Part shown: in pieces, positions 10,766-22,475 of the stretch
How the letters are laid out: each line of letters begins with the position of its first letter
Position numbering within the stretch: position 1 is the stretch's first letter
NCBI GenBank assembly: GCA_019188255.1
Contig: JAETXT010000006.1
Coordinates: 1,364,001-1,428,000 of the forward strand
DNA length: 64,000 nucleotides
From: Verticillium longisporum
Taxonomy: Eukaryota; Ascomycota; Sordariomycetes; Glomerellales; Plectosphaerellaceae
Direction of reading: 5' to 3'
Made by a program: the position numbers and the translations under genes
Notes under the pieces: generated by a model
Database searches by the model: none
What the model saw: the letters and a program-made list of their open reading frames with translations, nothing else
Told to the model about the DNA's origin: nothing

Positions 10766-12200
10766 CCCGGGATTCAGTCAGTCGGCGAACCCCATGCCCC
10801 TGTCTGCGAGCGGCTGTCGCAGACGTGCCGCCCAGCATTGGTCCGAGGCAGATTCGCCTGGTGCCTTTCTGCGGTGCCAGGGTTTCCGGGGTGCTCTGGT
10901 GCGGTGGTGGGCGCAAGCATGCGCTCCTCGAAGGGGTCACCTGGTATCGTCATTACCACGTCGCGAGGAAAAATGCGTGTTCGGCGAGGCGGCGTTCATG
11001 GGTTGTCGTCCTTGAGAGCACGCCGAGGCGCTCAAGAGGATGTGATATCCTCAGGCCCGTTCTCGCACTGGTCCCAGGACCGAGCATGTTGGATCCCTCG
11101 TCCAGGGATGCGCCTGTGTACGTAGCACATCATGCGCGGATCCCAGCACATCTGTCTATTTTCTGCTGTTTGGCACCCCGTCGACTTAGCCGATGTGCGT
11201 CTGGGAGTCAGAGGGGCTGGTGCCCGTGTTGCCCACCGTACCCTTGGCCATACTGTGACATCTCCCAGATATAAAACAGTAATCTCCTTGCCTTGGTGAC
11301 TTTTCCGACATCACCGTCCGTCACCATACTCTTCAGGCGCTGACAATCGGGAGGCGTCGTGGCATATCCAGCCAGCCTGCCTGTTACCAATGGAGCGGAG
11401 GATGTAAACACATTCGGAGAAGGGCTGTCGGTCATGGGCGTAGAGTGCTTTTGTATCGAACCGAGACGCGAACAAACCGGGCTGAAGTTGTGTCCTCAGC
11501 ACGTCTAACGGGAAGGTGAATTTTGCAGTAGCAAAGCCTCCGGATCTGGGTAAATGTAAGTCTTCTGCCGAAGTCAAAGACCTGGGGAACTTACAAGGAA
11601 ATCTTGTTCCTGCGCGGAGGGGTTGGTCTGCTTTGGGGCGCATGGATCGACGTCTGAGTCCATCATAGCATGTGGTTTGGCATATGGCGAAGTGGGTCGT
11701 TCGGATTAACATTCGGGCGCTTCGCCAAATTCCGCTTGTCGCGTATAGCCGCTTATAAGATACGCCCCACGTCCGTCCCTAGGCTTCACCATATATCGAC
11801 GAGGCCCCTGGCGCGGAGATCGCCCGCTGTTCGAGTCTGTCAAAGTTCCCCACGGGACCTCGGCGTCGCGATGCTTTGAATCCGCCGTCCCTGGTGTTCG
11901 CGCCTGACGCTTTGGGCTAAACCATGGAGGGCGGTCGCCCGAGCGGCCGACCGCACCCAACGCCGCCGGTGCTCCGCAAGGTCTCGGGCTCGCACAGCTC
12001 CCTCGGAGACGACCGGGTACAGAGAGAATATGCAATGCTGCTGTCCTATCAGGTGCGAAGGCAAGAAAGCAAGGAAGATTCTAGGCTTCCGTGTGAATGA
12101 CCAACAACGTGCGACCCCGCATTCACTACCCCTAAGGACCGCCTTCGTCTCCGACTGTCTTCATCTCCATGCTTCACAACACGTTTCCCGAAACCACAAC
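10766..12200. other. Mostly non-coding; one carrier relic inside
   Basis: Apart from the mitochondrial-carrier remnant at 11311-11560 I see no supported gene. The many open frames are in GC-rich sequence without recognisable domains. The last ~150 bases are the leader of the gene starting at 12201. Confidence 0.4.
11311..11560 (-). pseudogene. Mitochondrial carrier fragment
   Basis: The minus strand reads GGFATAKFTFPLDVLRTQLQ, which contains the carrier signature P-x-D-x-x-R-x-Q in its usual context after a small-residue helix. The rest of that repeat is weak, and the other two repeats of a normal ~300-residue carrier are not visible nearby. It is probably a relic of a duplicated gene. One motif is all I can point to. 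Confidence 0.35.
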
Positions 12201-12818
12201 ATGGCGAGCATTACACCCTCTAAACCTCGCATCGTTACTTTCTCATTCGACGAGGAAGAATTATTTCAACAGATCTGGGTCGATTTGCTGCATAGCCTCC
12301 GCGACAAGGCCAGCCTCGAGACCGTAAACCATAAGCAGGCCGCTCTGACCTGTTTGCAGCAACACCCGACACCGACGGTGATACTACTTACAGACGCCGC
12401 CCTCACCAAGAAGTACTCAGAAGTATGGAATGCCGTCATCGCCTACGTACGTGGAGGAGGCATCGCTATCGCCATGGGCCTCTTCAGTAGTTTCGTCAGA
12501 CCCAACGACATTGGTCCTCTCTTCGCCAAGGCAGGACTGCGATGGAGCGTGGGCAACTATCATCGCATGAACGTCTCGTTCAACTCAGAGGCACTTGAAG
12601 CGACCCTCCCGGCCGAGTACAGTCAGAAGGCGCAATTTCTGAAAGGGGTGGATGCAGGCGCGGTTCTTTACGGGTTCGACGATGAGTTCGGGGAGGGAAC
12701 AGAAGCTGCGATTGCTTTCGCACGGGTTGGCGACGGCAAGATCGGCTACGTCGGGGATGTCAATGCTGAAGAAGGGACGACCGCCACCATCATCGCAATG
12801 TGCGGCTTGCCTGGATGA
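12201..12818 (+). CDS. Conserved fungal protein, probable amidotransferase/ThuA-like fold
   Basis: A single-exon frame of 205 residues. I chose ATG 12201 (MASITPSKPRIVTF) because the open frame upstream is unlike protein. The sequence alternates strands and helices: RIVTFSFDEEE, a helix, then TPTVILLTDAAL, a helix, then AYVRGGGIAIAMGLFSSFV, and late strands ending GKIGYVGDVNAE. The GGGIAIAMG segment is like the turn before the nucleophile position in class I glutamine-amidotransferase or ThuA-like folds, but the Cys is not present, so a catalytic role is doubtful. It appears intact and unspliced, and is among the few clean frames in this half. Confidence 0.65.
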   Translation: MASITPSKPRIVTFSFDEEELFQQIWVDLLHSLRDKASLETVNHKQAALTCLQQHPTPTVILLTDAALTKKYSEVWNAVIAYVRGGGIAIAMGLFSSFVRPNDIGPLFAKAGLRWSVGNYHRMNVSFNSEALEATLPAEYSQKAQFLKGVDAGAVLYGFDDEFGEGTEAAIAFARVGDGKIGYVGDVNAEEGTTATIIAMCGLPG

Positions 12819-13074
12819 AGAACAGAACATGTACCGGATACGCAAGTGGGACCCCTTCCAGGGAAAGAGAAACACAGGGTTTAAATTTGTTCATCGGCTT
12901 TCATTTACCCATTTTATCCCCGATCTAGCCTGTTTATCTGCGAGCATCCGACGTGATAGTCGCCAGGGATCAGCCCGTAGCCCCACGCCCGCGATGCATG
13001 GGCCCACTGGCGTCAGGCACGGGCCGCCCCGCTCGTACGCCTTCAAGTCGCGTCGCGACCATCAACTCTCCATA

Positions 13075-14152
13075 CATGGCCACGACAAACGGCGACATCA
13101 TGCTATCCCGAACTGATGCCCTTCCCGATAACCTGGAGCCGCAAAGTCGAGATGACTGCTCCAGTGACAGCAATTCATCGATATGCATACCCAGGTCGTC
13201 AAGCCCCCTCGACCGGCTAGAGTCGGACTGCCGGATCATCTCAACCTCGACAACAAAGCAGCGCCGGCAGCCGAACCGCCGTTAGGCACTATGACAAGCG
13301 GTCCGCTAGTGCGCAAATTGAACTCTAAGGAACGGCGTAAGGAGCAACGGCGCAAGCAGCAGCGGAAGGAGGAGCGGCAGCGACGCGCTGATGCCGCAGA
13401 TATCGCTGCGGCATTGGCGACAGCTTCGAAAAGACAATGCGTTCGGCCCAACGAGGGGCCTAAGCTACACCCTATAGTGTTGAACTTCGCGGGCATCATG
13501 GCAAAGCTGTCGGGCGTGCCCCACTACCCCCTCCAGCCGGCCCGTTCTATACCGCTTCCGACCAGCTGGTGGGCGTTCTTCGGAAGCTCATCCACACCTG
13601 GGACATCGACTGCGCGCTATGCAGGCTCCATTACAAGGCCCCCGACACGACGACGCACCGATTGGAGAACTGCGACTGTCTGGATGAGTCTTCCGATGCG
13701 CGGTGCTGGCTCACAATGTTCAAGTCGTACCACGCATCCTGCAACGGCAAAGGCTCTCGGTGCTCGGAGTGCCTCTTCCCATCAACACTCTGCTTGCGTA
13801 CGGTGTATCGCGAAGATATGGACGAGGAGTACGGCCACGAAAAGGAGGCACGCGAAAACTGGGGCGTCATCTACATGGAGGCACAATGTGACTGGGTCAA
13901 GGTCATTCAAAGGTTCGTGTCTGGTTGCATGGTCGTCGGGGATGCCTCGAACGCTGCGGCGGCATAAGCGTTCTTGGGTCAGCTGCGCTGGACCATATGG
14001 GCTGGCAGGATTGGCAGGGTCTGAGAGAGAACGGCCCTAACCATATCCAATGCTGGCTCCAAGAGATGGACGAAATCAGTGGGCTGCGTTGCCCACGGCT
14101 GTTGAAGCTTTTCTGGTTCCTAGCGCACGTTGCCGCTTGTGTTGTCAGGTAA
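13075..14152 (+). pseudogene. Frameshifted Cys-rich protein relic (possible accessory-helicase C-terminal domain)
   Basis: Three frames read consecutively as one protein. The first, from about 13190, has a basic coiled segment (KERRKEQRRKQQRKEERQRR) and LHPIVLNFAGIMAKL. After a 1-nt shift near 13530 come LVGVLRKLIHTWDIDCALC, H-x5-C, and C-x2-C-x5-C (CSECLFPSTLC). After another shift near 13965 comes DHMGWQDWQGLRENG. The C-x2-C...H-x5-C...C-x2-C layout resembles a zinc-binding domain I associate with the C-terminus of RecQ-like helicases multiplied in fungal accessory regions; no helicase motif is present. An N-terminal Ser-rich stretch from 13075 lies in yet another frame. At least two indels make it a pseudogene unless the assembly is wrong. 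Confidence 0.5.
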
Positions 14153-14155
14153 TAC

Positions 14156-15909
14156 GTGACAAGTCTATGCTGTAATGGACGAGCACCGCTCGAAATACTC
14201 TGCAAGCACTTCCTTCGGCATTCCGCATGTAATTGTCACAACCGACCTTGCCCATGCAGGGGCTACCACCGTACGCACAAAGAAAGCAACTGTGCAAGAT
14301 GTGCGTGCGCGGTGTCGCGACGGGTCTAGTGCGCAAGGTCAGGGCGATTCAGGCCGAGCTGGAAGCTGCTGTTGTGGAGGTCCGCCATAAGCGGTGTGAG
14401 AGGGCAAAATACACCGCTCGAGCGGGAAAAGGCATCTTTTCCCACGCCTTGATGCGTCAGCCGCGTGATATTGTAAACTCCGAATAAATCCAAAGGACTA
14501 TTAAAACACCGAATGAAGATTCCGCAACCTCTTCTCGCATTCTTTCTGATGGCAGAAACTTCGGCTCTTACGCCAGCATCCATCCTCTCCGTCGGTCGCA
14601 ATGTCGCTCTTCCTGCGCTGCCCTTGCCTGAGATGTCCAGGGCGAACATCCAGGCTACCTTAGCCCTCTTGGCGGAGAAGACCAAGTTTGTGATGATGAT
14701 CGTTTGGGCTCGGTCGTTGCACGGCGTGGAAATGGCCCCGGTTCAAATTTTGTGGGCGGCGATGCTGTCGTCCGTAGACGCGTCATGTTTCGCGGCGTGC
14801 TCTTGATGGTTTCGGTGGTCGGGGCCTGCTCTGAGGGCACAACGGGCCTCCACGGGTCTCAATTCAATGCTGGGGGAAGCATTGGGATCCATGGAGGCCA
14901 TTGCGACCACAAGCAGGCGTATTTCGGGGCTGTCGCTTCCTTCGATTTCAAAAGTTCCGTTCTCGCTATTGGTGATGTTTTAGGCGCAAGGTCTTAGTCG
15001 CTTGTTAAGATACGTGTGCCTGATGCGTGATCATGTGATGACTCTTGGCGCAAGCCATTAGTGCAAGCCTCAATCAGCCCCGGTTGTGTGGCGCAGCGAT
15101 GCCGATCAAGAACCAGCCCCGCAGCTAAGGCTGCGTTGCCTGATTGGCCACCGCAATATTGGAGTTGAAGCCTCTGATTGGAACGATTCATAAGGTGCCA
15201 TTCTTGCGCTTGCCCAATACATCGAGGGTCGGTTGTCTCAGGACGGCTTGAGTTCGTGAGGGGAACACAGCCCGTTTCCCCTCACCATGAGGCCAATCAG
15301 ATGGCCAGAGGTTCGTGCGTCAGGCTGCCAGCTGTGACGACATGGACGAACCTCTTGGCTGCTTATCCTTCTCGGTCTCTCGAGTGGTTCTAACTGGCCA
15401 AACGACGCCAGGGGTTTCTCACATCTGGCGCCAGTGGTCTGCGCTCCGTCTTCTCCAGGAACCTACCAAGAGCTTCGACATCCAACGATCTCGCAGCTGG
15501 CGCGTGGTGTCGCGACATCTGCGAAGCCCCGGCCGTCAGCACAGCACACGACGACTGCAGGCTGTAATGGACAAGTTACCCCTCAACGTATCAGGACCTG
15601 AAAGTGAGGGAATGGACCGTGGGGGAGCCGTGCACGCGAATCAGAGGTACGAGTAGTTGGTGCCCGAAGGGATCCACCAACAGGTAGTAAGATTCGGGTC
15701 TTTGTCGATAGCCTGAACGGCAAGGAATAATTGACCTTCTTTTCGAGGAGACTCCATTTGTTTTGGTGGAGAAAAACGCGTTACGAGGAAGATAGTCGCG
15801 TGGTCGCGGTTGGGTGGCCCACCCACTTGTCTGGGCCACCCACTTATCATGTACGTTATAGCCTGCCGTAGTGGAGGTCGCGCCGCCGACGGGACTCCCA
15901 GCTCGCAAG
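14156..15909. other. No well-supported gene
   Basis: A 77-codon frame at 14250-14487 (KQLCKMCVRG..., helical) and a frame from 14513 with a hydrophobic N-terminus (MKIPQPLLAFFLMAETSALT) are the only protein-like pieces; neither can be extended with good splice sites. The rest shows nothing I can name. Confidence 0.35.
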
Positions 15910-18425
15910 ATGGGCCAACGACACCAGCTCTTCGTCATCGCCCGTGTCGGCAACTACTATCGCCCACTCGCCGCGATCCACCACCAATGGCTCTACGGCG
16001 TGTCGGCCTTGCGTTCATGTCGTCGACTCCTCCGCATCTTCTCGGACCCGAGCAACCGAATCGCCCTCAAGCACGAGCTGTATCTCGCCGTCGACTTCTT
16101 CCAGAAGAGAGGTCCTCCCCCAGCGACCCCCGGAGTTCGAGGATCCTGAAAGGACAGCTTGTCCCTTTCCTTTCATCACCACATGTCTGGCCGTTGGTGC
16201 GGCTTACAACTTTGATCTGGGCCGGGTCGATACGATTCACGAACTGGCCTTCGACACAGGCTTCGATCAAGGCGACAACAATGATGGTATCACTGTGCTG
16301 GACATCACCGATTTGGTTGATGTCCGCTACTGCTTTGTGAATCTGTTTGGTTAGTCACCTGGTACAGTTTTACCTTGACTGTATCTTGGCCTCGAATTCG
16401 AGAGCCATAAAAGTTACATGGATCAGCCTTTGGACCCTGGCTCGGGTTTCGACTTTGAGCCTTTACTAATTCTCTTTAGGTCACGTTCGTGATTTCGAAA
16501 CTGATAGTAAGGTAGGTACAACGGTGATGGATAGCAAGACTGTCAAATTCCCACGCAGGCATGGGTTAATGACCGTCTTGGGTAGGCCATCATCTCTATT
16601 CCCTCACTTCTGATTCGGAATACTGACGGTGACCAAGGTTCCCTCGCATAATTCGTTATTTTCAATGATTCCACGTGCATCTCAACATTTTCACAGGGGC
16701 CTCTCGTGATAACACTCCCTTAACGGGGCGAGAATACCTCAAAGGGTACTACGATGTGACCAGTGAGATGGTGCAGAACAACATTGCCATCATTGAGGGG
16801 CTCGAAAAGTCGCCTCTCGTCGAAACCAAAGCACTTTCCGGTATATTGATTCCCAGAGCCTAAAGTCTGCATCCTCGACTACCATACCTTCCCACTAACC
16901 CTCTCCAGAAACCTGGCCATGGGGTGAATGGGACGCGGATCGCCCCGTGGCAGACACAATCAACACCGGACCGCACACTCAACCCCAGACTCTAGGCCCG
17001 ACCCATTCTCTCAGAGATCTGGCTGCCGCTCAACTGTTCAGTCGCCTCCTCGCGACCGAAGACGATTTTGAACCCTCCATCCTTGACGAAGTCCGAGACC
17101 TGCCGGGCTTTCAGAAAGTGCTGAGGGAACACCTCCTCTGCCACTCGAAACAGGTCGGCCCAGCACAGACTTCGAGCCATTTACTCCAGCTGGCCTACGC
17201 TGGTGAAGACCTGCTGGAGTGGAACTCCTATGTGAATCTCACGGCCGAAGCAATCAAGGTCGCCCTTACGTCAGACGCACTGAAAAGCGCCACAGGGATC
17301 ATCCTCACGATACAACGTCATGTTTCGCCCGCAGAACTCGTCGAGGCTCTCTCATCTCTTGATAGCCTCCACGCGCTACAGGTCCTGGACCGACCAGACC
17401 GCAAAGACGAACAGAGCAGCAACCAGTTGTTTGAGGCTCTTTCCAAGTCAACACATCCCCTGGCCATCAAGAAGCTCACACTCTCTGGCCTCTATGCTAA
17501 CGGTATTCGCCAGAATATTTGGCGACCATGTCGGGATAACCCGGTGACCTTGGAACCATATCCACTGGTGCAACTTCTCGTGGCCCACGAAGGGAAAGAC
17601 GGCGACATGCTGAAGTCGCTCGGCGGGGCTTTGGAGTCCTTCTACCTCGGAGATGCTGCTTTAACCCCAGTCAAAGTTGCCACTGGCCTTTTCCAATACC
17701 TCATGACAGAAGTTCAAAGCTGGCCTATTCGCAATGGGACAGGTTTGGCCGTCGCCCACTGCTTCTCATGCAGCCCACCGGCCCTTGGCAGTGATTCAGT
17801 GGAGATTGCACCACTCCCGGCTGAGACCTACAAAATCGCCAAGGCGGCATGCCACTCGAGCGGCTTTGGAGGTTTGTATTCTAAGCTGCGCGACCTGACC
17901 CCTCGTGCCTGGACGGCGGTTGTTTCCGAGTCAAAGGACACTCACGACGCCAATGGTGTGACAACACAAACAACACACTTGCAATTCAAGTATGCATTTA
18001 TACGCTCTAAGAAGGCTATCCCAGTCGACCCAGAAACCCGGCGAGGCTCTGATATCCAGCCATCTGAGATCGAAGTTGTTGATCTAGCGGGTTTCCTTCA
18101 CTTGACCGCGCCTGAAATCGACACGAGCAAGCTTGCCCACCATTTTGATGAGCTTGACGCGGCCGTCGTACGCGCTACCGATGAAAGAAACCGCATCACC
18201 ACTCCGCAGCACATCCCACTCTTGTCTCTTTTGAGCCCCGAGGAAGCATGCCGCTTGTTGAATCAATTCGTTGCTTCGGTGCCGGAAGTGCAGGAGGCTT
18301 GCGTGCGAATCAGCAGATGGGGCGGAGGTAAAAATATTTTCAGATCCCTGAACTTGGAATCAGAGCTAATCGGTTCCTCTGTAGGACACTGGATACTCGA
18401 CCTTGGATTCAACCACGATGGATAA
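15910..18425 (+). CDS. Large conserved fungal hypothetical protein (MGQRHQLF family), spliced
   Basis: ATG 15910 opens MGQRHQLFVIARVGNYYRPL, the hallmark start of a large Pezizomycotina family of unknown function. Exon 1 runs to 16349 and includes FPFITTCL and QGDNNDGITVLDITD, also typical. It needs one base removed near 16105-16111 to join its two frames. Next come a small exon at 16480-16506, then 16697-16840 (PLTGREYLKGYYDV), then 16909-18425 (WPWGEWD onward). Skipping the small exon also keeps the frame. Introns have TTACTAAT and CCACTAAC branch sites. The last exon holds an optional 57-nt intron (about 18330-18386, GTAAAA...TAG) that is a multiple of three, so retention and splicing both stay in frame. 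Total length is about 700 residues. No catalytic motif is visible. Confidence 0.75.
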
Positions 18426-18495
18426 TCCCACATGGCAATGGCTCTGATGGCAAAGTAGCATGGACTCGTTGATGACGGGACTCCTTGGATCAGTG

Positions 18496-18509
18496 CACAC
18501 ACACACACA
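18496..18509. repeat. (CA)n microsatellite
   Basis: A run of alternating CA in the intergenic stretch between the MGQRHQLF-family gene and the LINE. Confidence 0.8.
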
Positions 18510-18699
18510 AACACAAATTTATTACGCCTGGTAGCCAGTGGGCCAATAAAGCACTATCTGCTTTGTACATGATCTCTTCCTTCGAGATGCCTCAAGATCT
18601 CAAAAGCCCATACAGTCTTCCTTCCATCTTTGCCTTGTGCGTTTCCATTTCTTCGCTGGGGTCTCGTAGGTTACTGTACCAATACCCTCACGTACCGGG

Positions 18700-21224
18700 T
18701 CCTGATAGTGGCCTATGGTGGATGGATGGATGTATTACGCCCGTTAGAGTCATGGGCAACTGCTGCTTAAATACATACTCCCTTCCGTCACGCATCTTTC
18801 GCTACTCGTCCAGCCGTTACATAATTTCCTGCTTCTTTTCCTCCTTGTGCATGGTCTCTTGTCGCCAAGTTCTCGTGGGGTTAATAGCAAGTTGTCCGTG
18901 AAGGCGTCTTCTCCAGGTGCCCAGCTTCCTATCTTCAGCCGCTGGCGCGAACCTGCTGTCGTGGCACGAGGTGGATGGGTTAGTATGAGAGAGGGTGAGT
19001 GCGGTTGTGGGTGGGTTAAGTCGTCTGCCGTCCTTCGTCAAGCCGTGCTGTTGCTATGGCGTGTTTGATGGTCGCCTGCACTGCTGCCATGTCAGGTGAC
19101 CAATCGTCCGCATCCGTCCGTGCCTTCCCTCCCAGGTGGAAGGACAGACTGCCTGTTCTCGCGCCAGTCTCTTGCTGCATCTCTACCCGTTGCGAGGTCC
19201 ATCTCGTGCATCGGAAGAGAAAATGGTCTGCTGTTTCTACGGCCTGTCCGCAAGGGCATTTGTTAGAGGGTGCTGCGCCAATCCTCCACAGGTAACCGTT
19301 CAGTCGTATCATCCCCGTTCGTAGTTGTGCGAGCACTCTCGCTTGGGCTGCCGTCAGCGCATCGTATATCCTACGCGTGTGCTTTCCCGGTAGTGCCGTG
19401 CCGATTCTCTTGGAGTATTTGCCCACTTCGTCTGGTAGGGTCTGGCAGTCTGCTTGGTCCTTTCTCGCTGCCGCGAGCGTGGTTGATGCCGCCCGGTACG
19501 GACTTCTCACCGGCAGCTTCTGCGGGTTCGCGCTTCGTTTGGCTGCTCCCTTCGCTGTTCGCGTGAGGTCTCCTTCGGTCCCAGTGGGAATCCAGCGGAT
19601 CGAGACGCTGTTTCCCCTGCTACGTAGCTTGCCGATGGTGGCATAGATGCGCCGTATGTCTTCCTGTCCCGACTGGTGGTGTGGTCGGCTGACCGCTTGC
19701 GTTGCTGCCTTGTTCCTGGTGAGTATCGTGATGTTGCCGTATTGGAGCTGTAACGGCAGCGCGTCCAGCGCTCTGCTCATGGCTGCAAGCTCGGCCGTGA
19801 ATGGGTTTTGCTCATCCCGTGTGCCCAGCGTGGCCGCCACCATGAGCTGGGCGGTCCTCGAGGGCCGGAGAACTCCGCCGGATGCCGACCATTTCGCCCC
19901 TGATTGACGTGCTCGTAACGATGACGGTGCGACCTCTCCCCCGCCCCTTTCGAGGGCTTCTGCTGCGTCCTCGTCCTGGATTCTCTCCACTCGTTCTTGC
20001 CACGGACCGAGCGCGAATGGGCAGATGACCTCCAGATTGTCGATCGGTACTCCCTCGTGTGACGCGGCGTGTTCTGTAAAGGTGACGTGAACCGCTTCGT
20101 CATCCGCCTCTCCGTGGCTGCCAGAGGATGGTTGTCCGGGAGTGTGTTCAGGTTCACCCAGAACGTCGTGGCCCGCCTTGCCAGACAATCTTGACCCTGC
20201 TCACATTCTTCGGATCCACCGTCACCGCCTTGCACCTCCAACTGCTGTCCCCTTTCTTTGTCCTTATTTCCTTTTCCACCGCCGTCCTGACAGTGCCAGC
20301 GTTCACTTTGTTCTTGTCCGTCTCCTCCACGCGGGATGCGTCGATCGTGCAGAAGAGTCTGTCGGTGAAGGTCGAAGGCGTCGTGTTCATCGAGGTGACG
20401 GATCGTACGTTGCTGGGCTGGCTCGTCGGTGGGGTCCTGGCGATGTCCGCGTACGATGGGTTCGGGCTGCTCTGTCCCGAGACGACCGCCATGACGGCGT
20501 CGAGTCTCTCCTGCATCTTTTGGACCTCTACCACCCCTTGCGCCTCGGTCGTTCGCAGTTCGGCTTTGATCGTGCCGATCTCGTCTTTGATCGCGCCAAT
20601 CTCCTTCTTGACCGCGCCAAACTCGTCCTTGACTCTTCGCAGCTCGTCGCTGACTGCTCGTAGCTCTTGATTGAGCAGACGGTTGTCTTCGTGCATGGAC
20701 TCGCAAATGGCCATCTGCGCCTGCCCCGCCTCAAGGGCGGTCTTGAGGAGCCCATTGTGCTCTTTCATCTGTTCTTGCAAGGCTTCGAGCGTCGAGTTGT
20801 TGTCCAACCATCCGACCTTCGCTGGTGGGGCACTTCCACGGGCCGTCGTTCGTTTGGTGCGCCCGCCGCCGGCTGCCTTCGCCGCAGATGCTTCTCCTTC
20901 AGTCGCATCATCGTTCTCTTGGTTCTCGATGACTTTTGTTCGTTGGTTTGCGGGTTCGACGTTGGCGCTGCTCTGCACCACTGTCTCCATCTCCTTCGGA
21001 CGCGACATTGATCGTGTCGCGTTCAGCCGCCATGGCTGCAGGTGGGGCGCCCACGCGATCCACTCTGCTGGTGCCGCACCGCGTGTTCCCGTCCTGATCT
21101 GCACCTCTGCCCGACTCGATTGTTCAACGAGAAGAAAAAGTCCTGTCCAAGAATCCAAGCCTTTTCTCGATTCTGTGTCACACCGGGTCTGGTCAGGAGG
21201 GGATGCACTTGAAAAGCGGGAATG
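18700..21224 (-). mobile_element. Internally deleted LINE: ORF1 joined to RNase H end
   Basis: On the minus strand the right part (about 21008-20180) is ORF1. It has an E/K-rich coiled coil (EFGAVKKEIGAIKDEIGTIKAE) and SYADIARTPP followed by FCTIDASRVEE, as in Tad-like ORF1 proteins. Reading leftward it breaks off near 20170-20180 and passes directly to the region that lies after the RT in LINE ORF2 (NTLPDNHPLAATERRMTKRF). An RNase H domain follows (NPFTAELAAMSRAL with its Glu) and the terminal Cys/His knuckle (CPCGQAVETADHFLFRC). The endonuclease and RT are gone. A (GGAT)n simple repeat at about 18719-18732 may be the 3' tail. CACGTACCGG occurs at 18689-18698 and 21225-21234 and may be the target duplication, but this is uncertain. 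The element cannot move by itself. Confidence 0.8.
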
Positions 21225-21377
21225 CACGTACCGGAGTCTTCATCCATGTGTTCTTCCCGTTGTTCTCACCGCTCCCCCTACTGGCGTGGCGGTCGGCCCT
21301 TTTCTGCCGCGCCCGCCCCATCTAACCCTCGATCAATCCATCAATACTGTACCTGTCGAACGACAACACCCTCCGTC

Positions 21378-22475
21378 ATGACGTAGCCCGAACCTACCGT
21401 CGGCACCGATGGCCCTCGCCAAAAGGGACGTGCGACCCCCGAGACGATCAAGGTGGGCTGCATCACCTGGGTCGAGAAGAACGGCCTCCCCCGCCGCGCC
21501 GAGATCCTCAGCGTCAAGCAGACGAAGAGCGGGCGGCAGTTCTACTGCAACTTCGACAACTTCAACAAGCGACTCGATGAATGGGTGCCCCTGTCGCGGA
21601 TAGATTTCGACCAGGACGTCGAGTGGCCCGGCGTCGAGAAGGAGAAGCCTGCCAAAGACCCGAAGACGAAGTGCGCCATCGCGACGTCGAAGAAGACACA
21701 GGGCGGGAACAAGAAGGCCCAGAAGAGGCCTGGGAAGAGGGAGCAGTCGGTCGCGTCTGCTTCTGAGGTAAATACGCCGCATCCGTGGACTGAGTTTGTC
21801 GAGTCGCAGGGGCAGAAGGCTACGCCGACCGAGGAGAGCCAGGCGCCGACGCCCGCCGCTGGCGATGTCACTTCTACACCTGCAGCGGGGGCCGATGAGA
21901 TGGATCTGGAGGGTGATGAGGGCGCTTGCGCTGCGGACCAGAAGAACGGCGAGGTTAACGGCTTCGGTCGCGATGCAGAGATTGAGAAGCTTAGGACACA
22001 CGGCAGTATGACACAGAATCCGGCTGAGGTCTCCCGAATCCGAAACATCTCAAAGGTGCAGTTTGGCAAACACGACCTCTTCCCCTGGTACTTCGCGCCG
22101 TATCCAGAGGTGTTCGGCCTCGAGGATGTCATGCATGTCTGCGAGTTCTGCTTGGGGTACTTTGGAGACCTCAAGTCGTTCACGCGGCACCGCATCAAGT
22201 GCACCCTGCAGCACCCACCCGGCAACGAGATCTACCGCGACGACTCCATCTCCTTCTTCGAGATTGACGGACGAAGACAGAGGACATGGTGCCGCAACCT
22301 GTGTTTGCTTTCCAAGATGTTCCTCGACCACAAGACGCTCTACTACGATGTCGACCCCTTCCTCTTCTACGTTATGACGACTAGAGACGACAAGGGCTTC
22401 CACTTCGTCGGCTATTCATATAAGCAAGGCTCTGTATTCAGGCTGAAGACCAAGGAGAGGTGGCATCTTGCTTAG
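21378..22475 (+). pseudogene. ESA1-like: Partial copy of ESA1 (MYST histone acetyltransferase)
   Basis: From ATG 21378 the frame reads M-T-stop, with TAG at codon 3, then continues as the normal Esa1 N-terminus: VGTDGPRQKGRATPETIKVG, WVEKNGLPRRAEILS, and the Tudor-knot/chromo domain FYCNFDNFNKRLDEWVPL. A low-complexity linker is followed by the start of the MYST domain: ISKVQFGKHDLFPWYFAPYP, the zinc finger CEFCLGYF...H..KC, and DHKTLYYDVDPFLFYVMTT. Similarity stops abruptly after FHFVGY. The acetyl-CoA-binding and catalytic segment (including the essential Glu) is missing, and unrelated codons lead to a stop. A functional Esa1 is essential in yeasts and is usually single-copy, so this is a duplicated fragment; the parent gene should be elsewhere. 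The left side is bounded by the deleted LINE. Confidence 0.85.

Noticed and set aside
19777..20706. Separate basic protein on the minus strand (R/Q-rich)
   Set aside because: Another frame of the deleted LINE; only its left end contains a genuine LINE segment after the internal deletion.
18689..21234. CACGTACCGG at both ends as a firm target duplication of the second LINE
   Set aside because: Only 10 bp long, and about 20 bp separate the presumed 3' simple tail from the left copy; chance cannot be excluded, so I left it as tentative.
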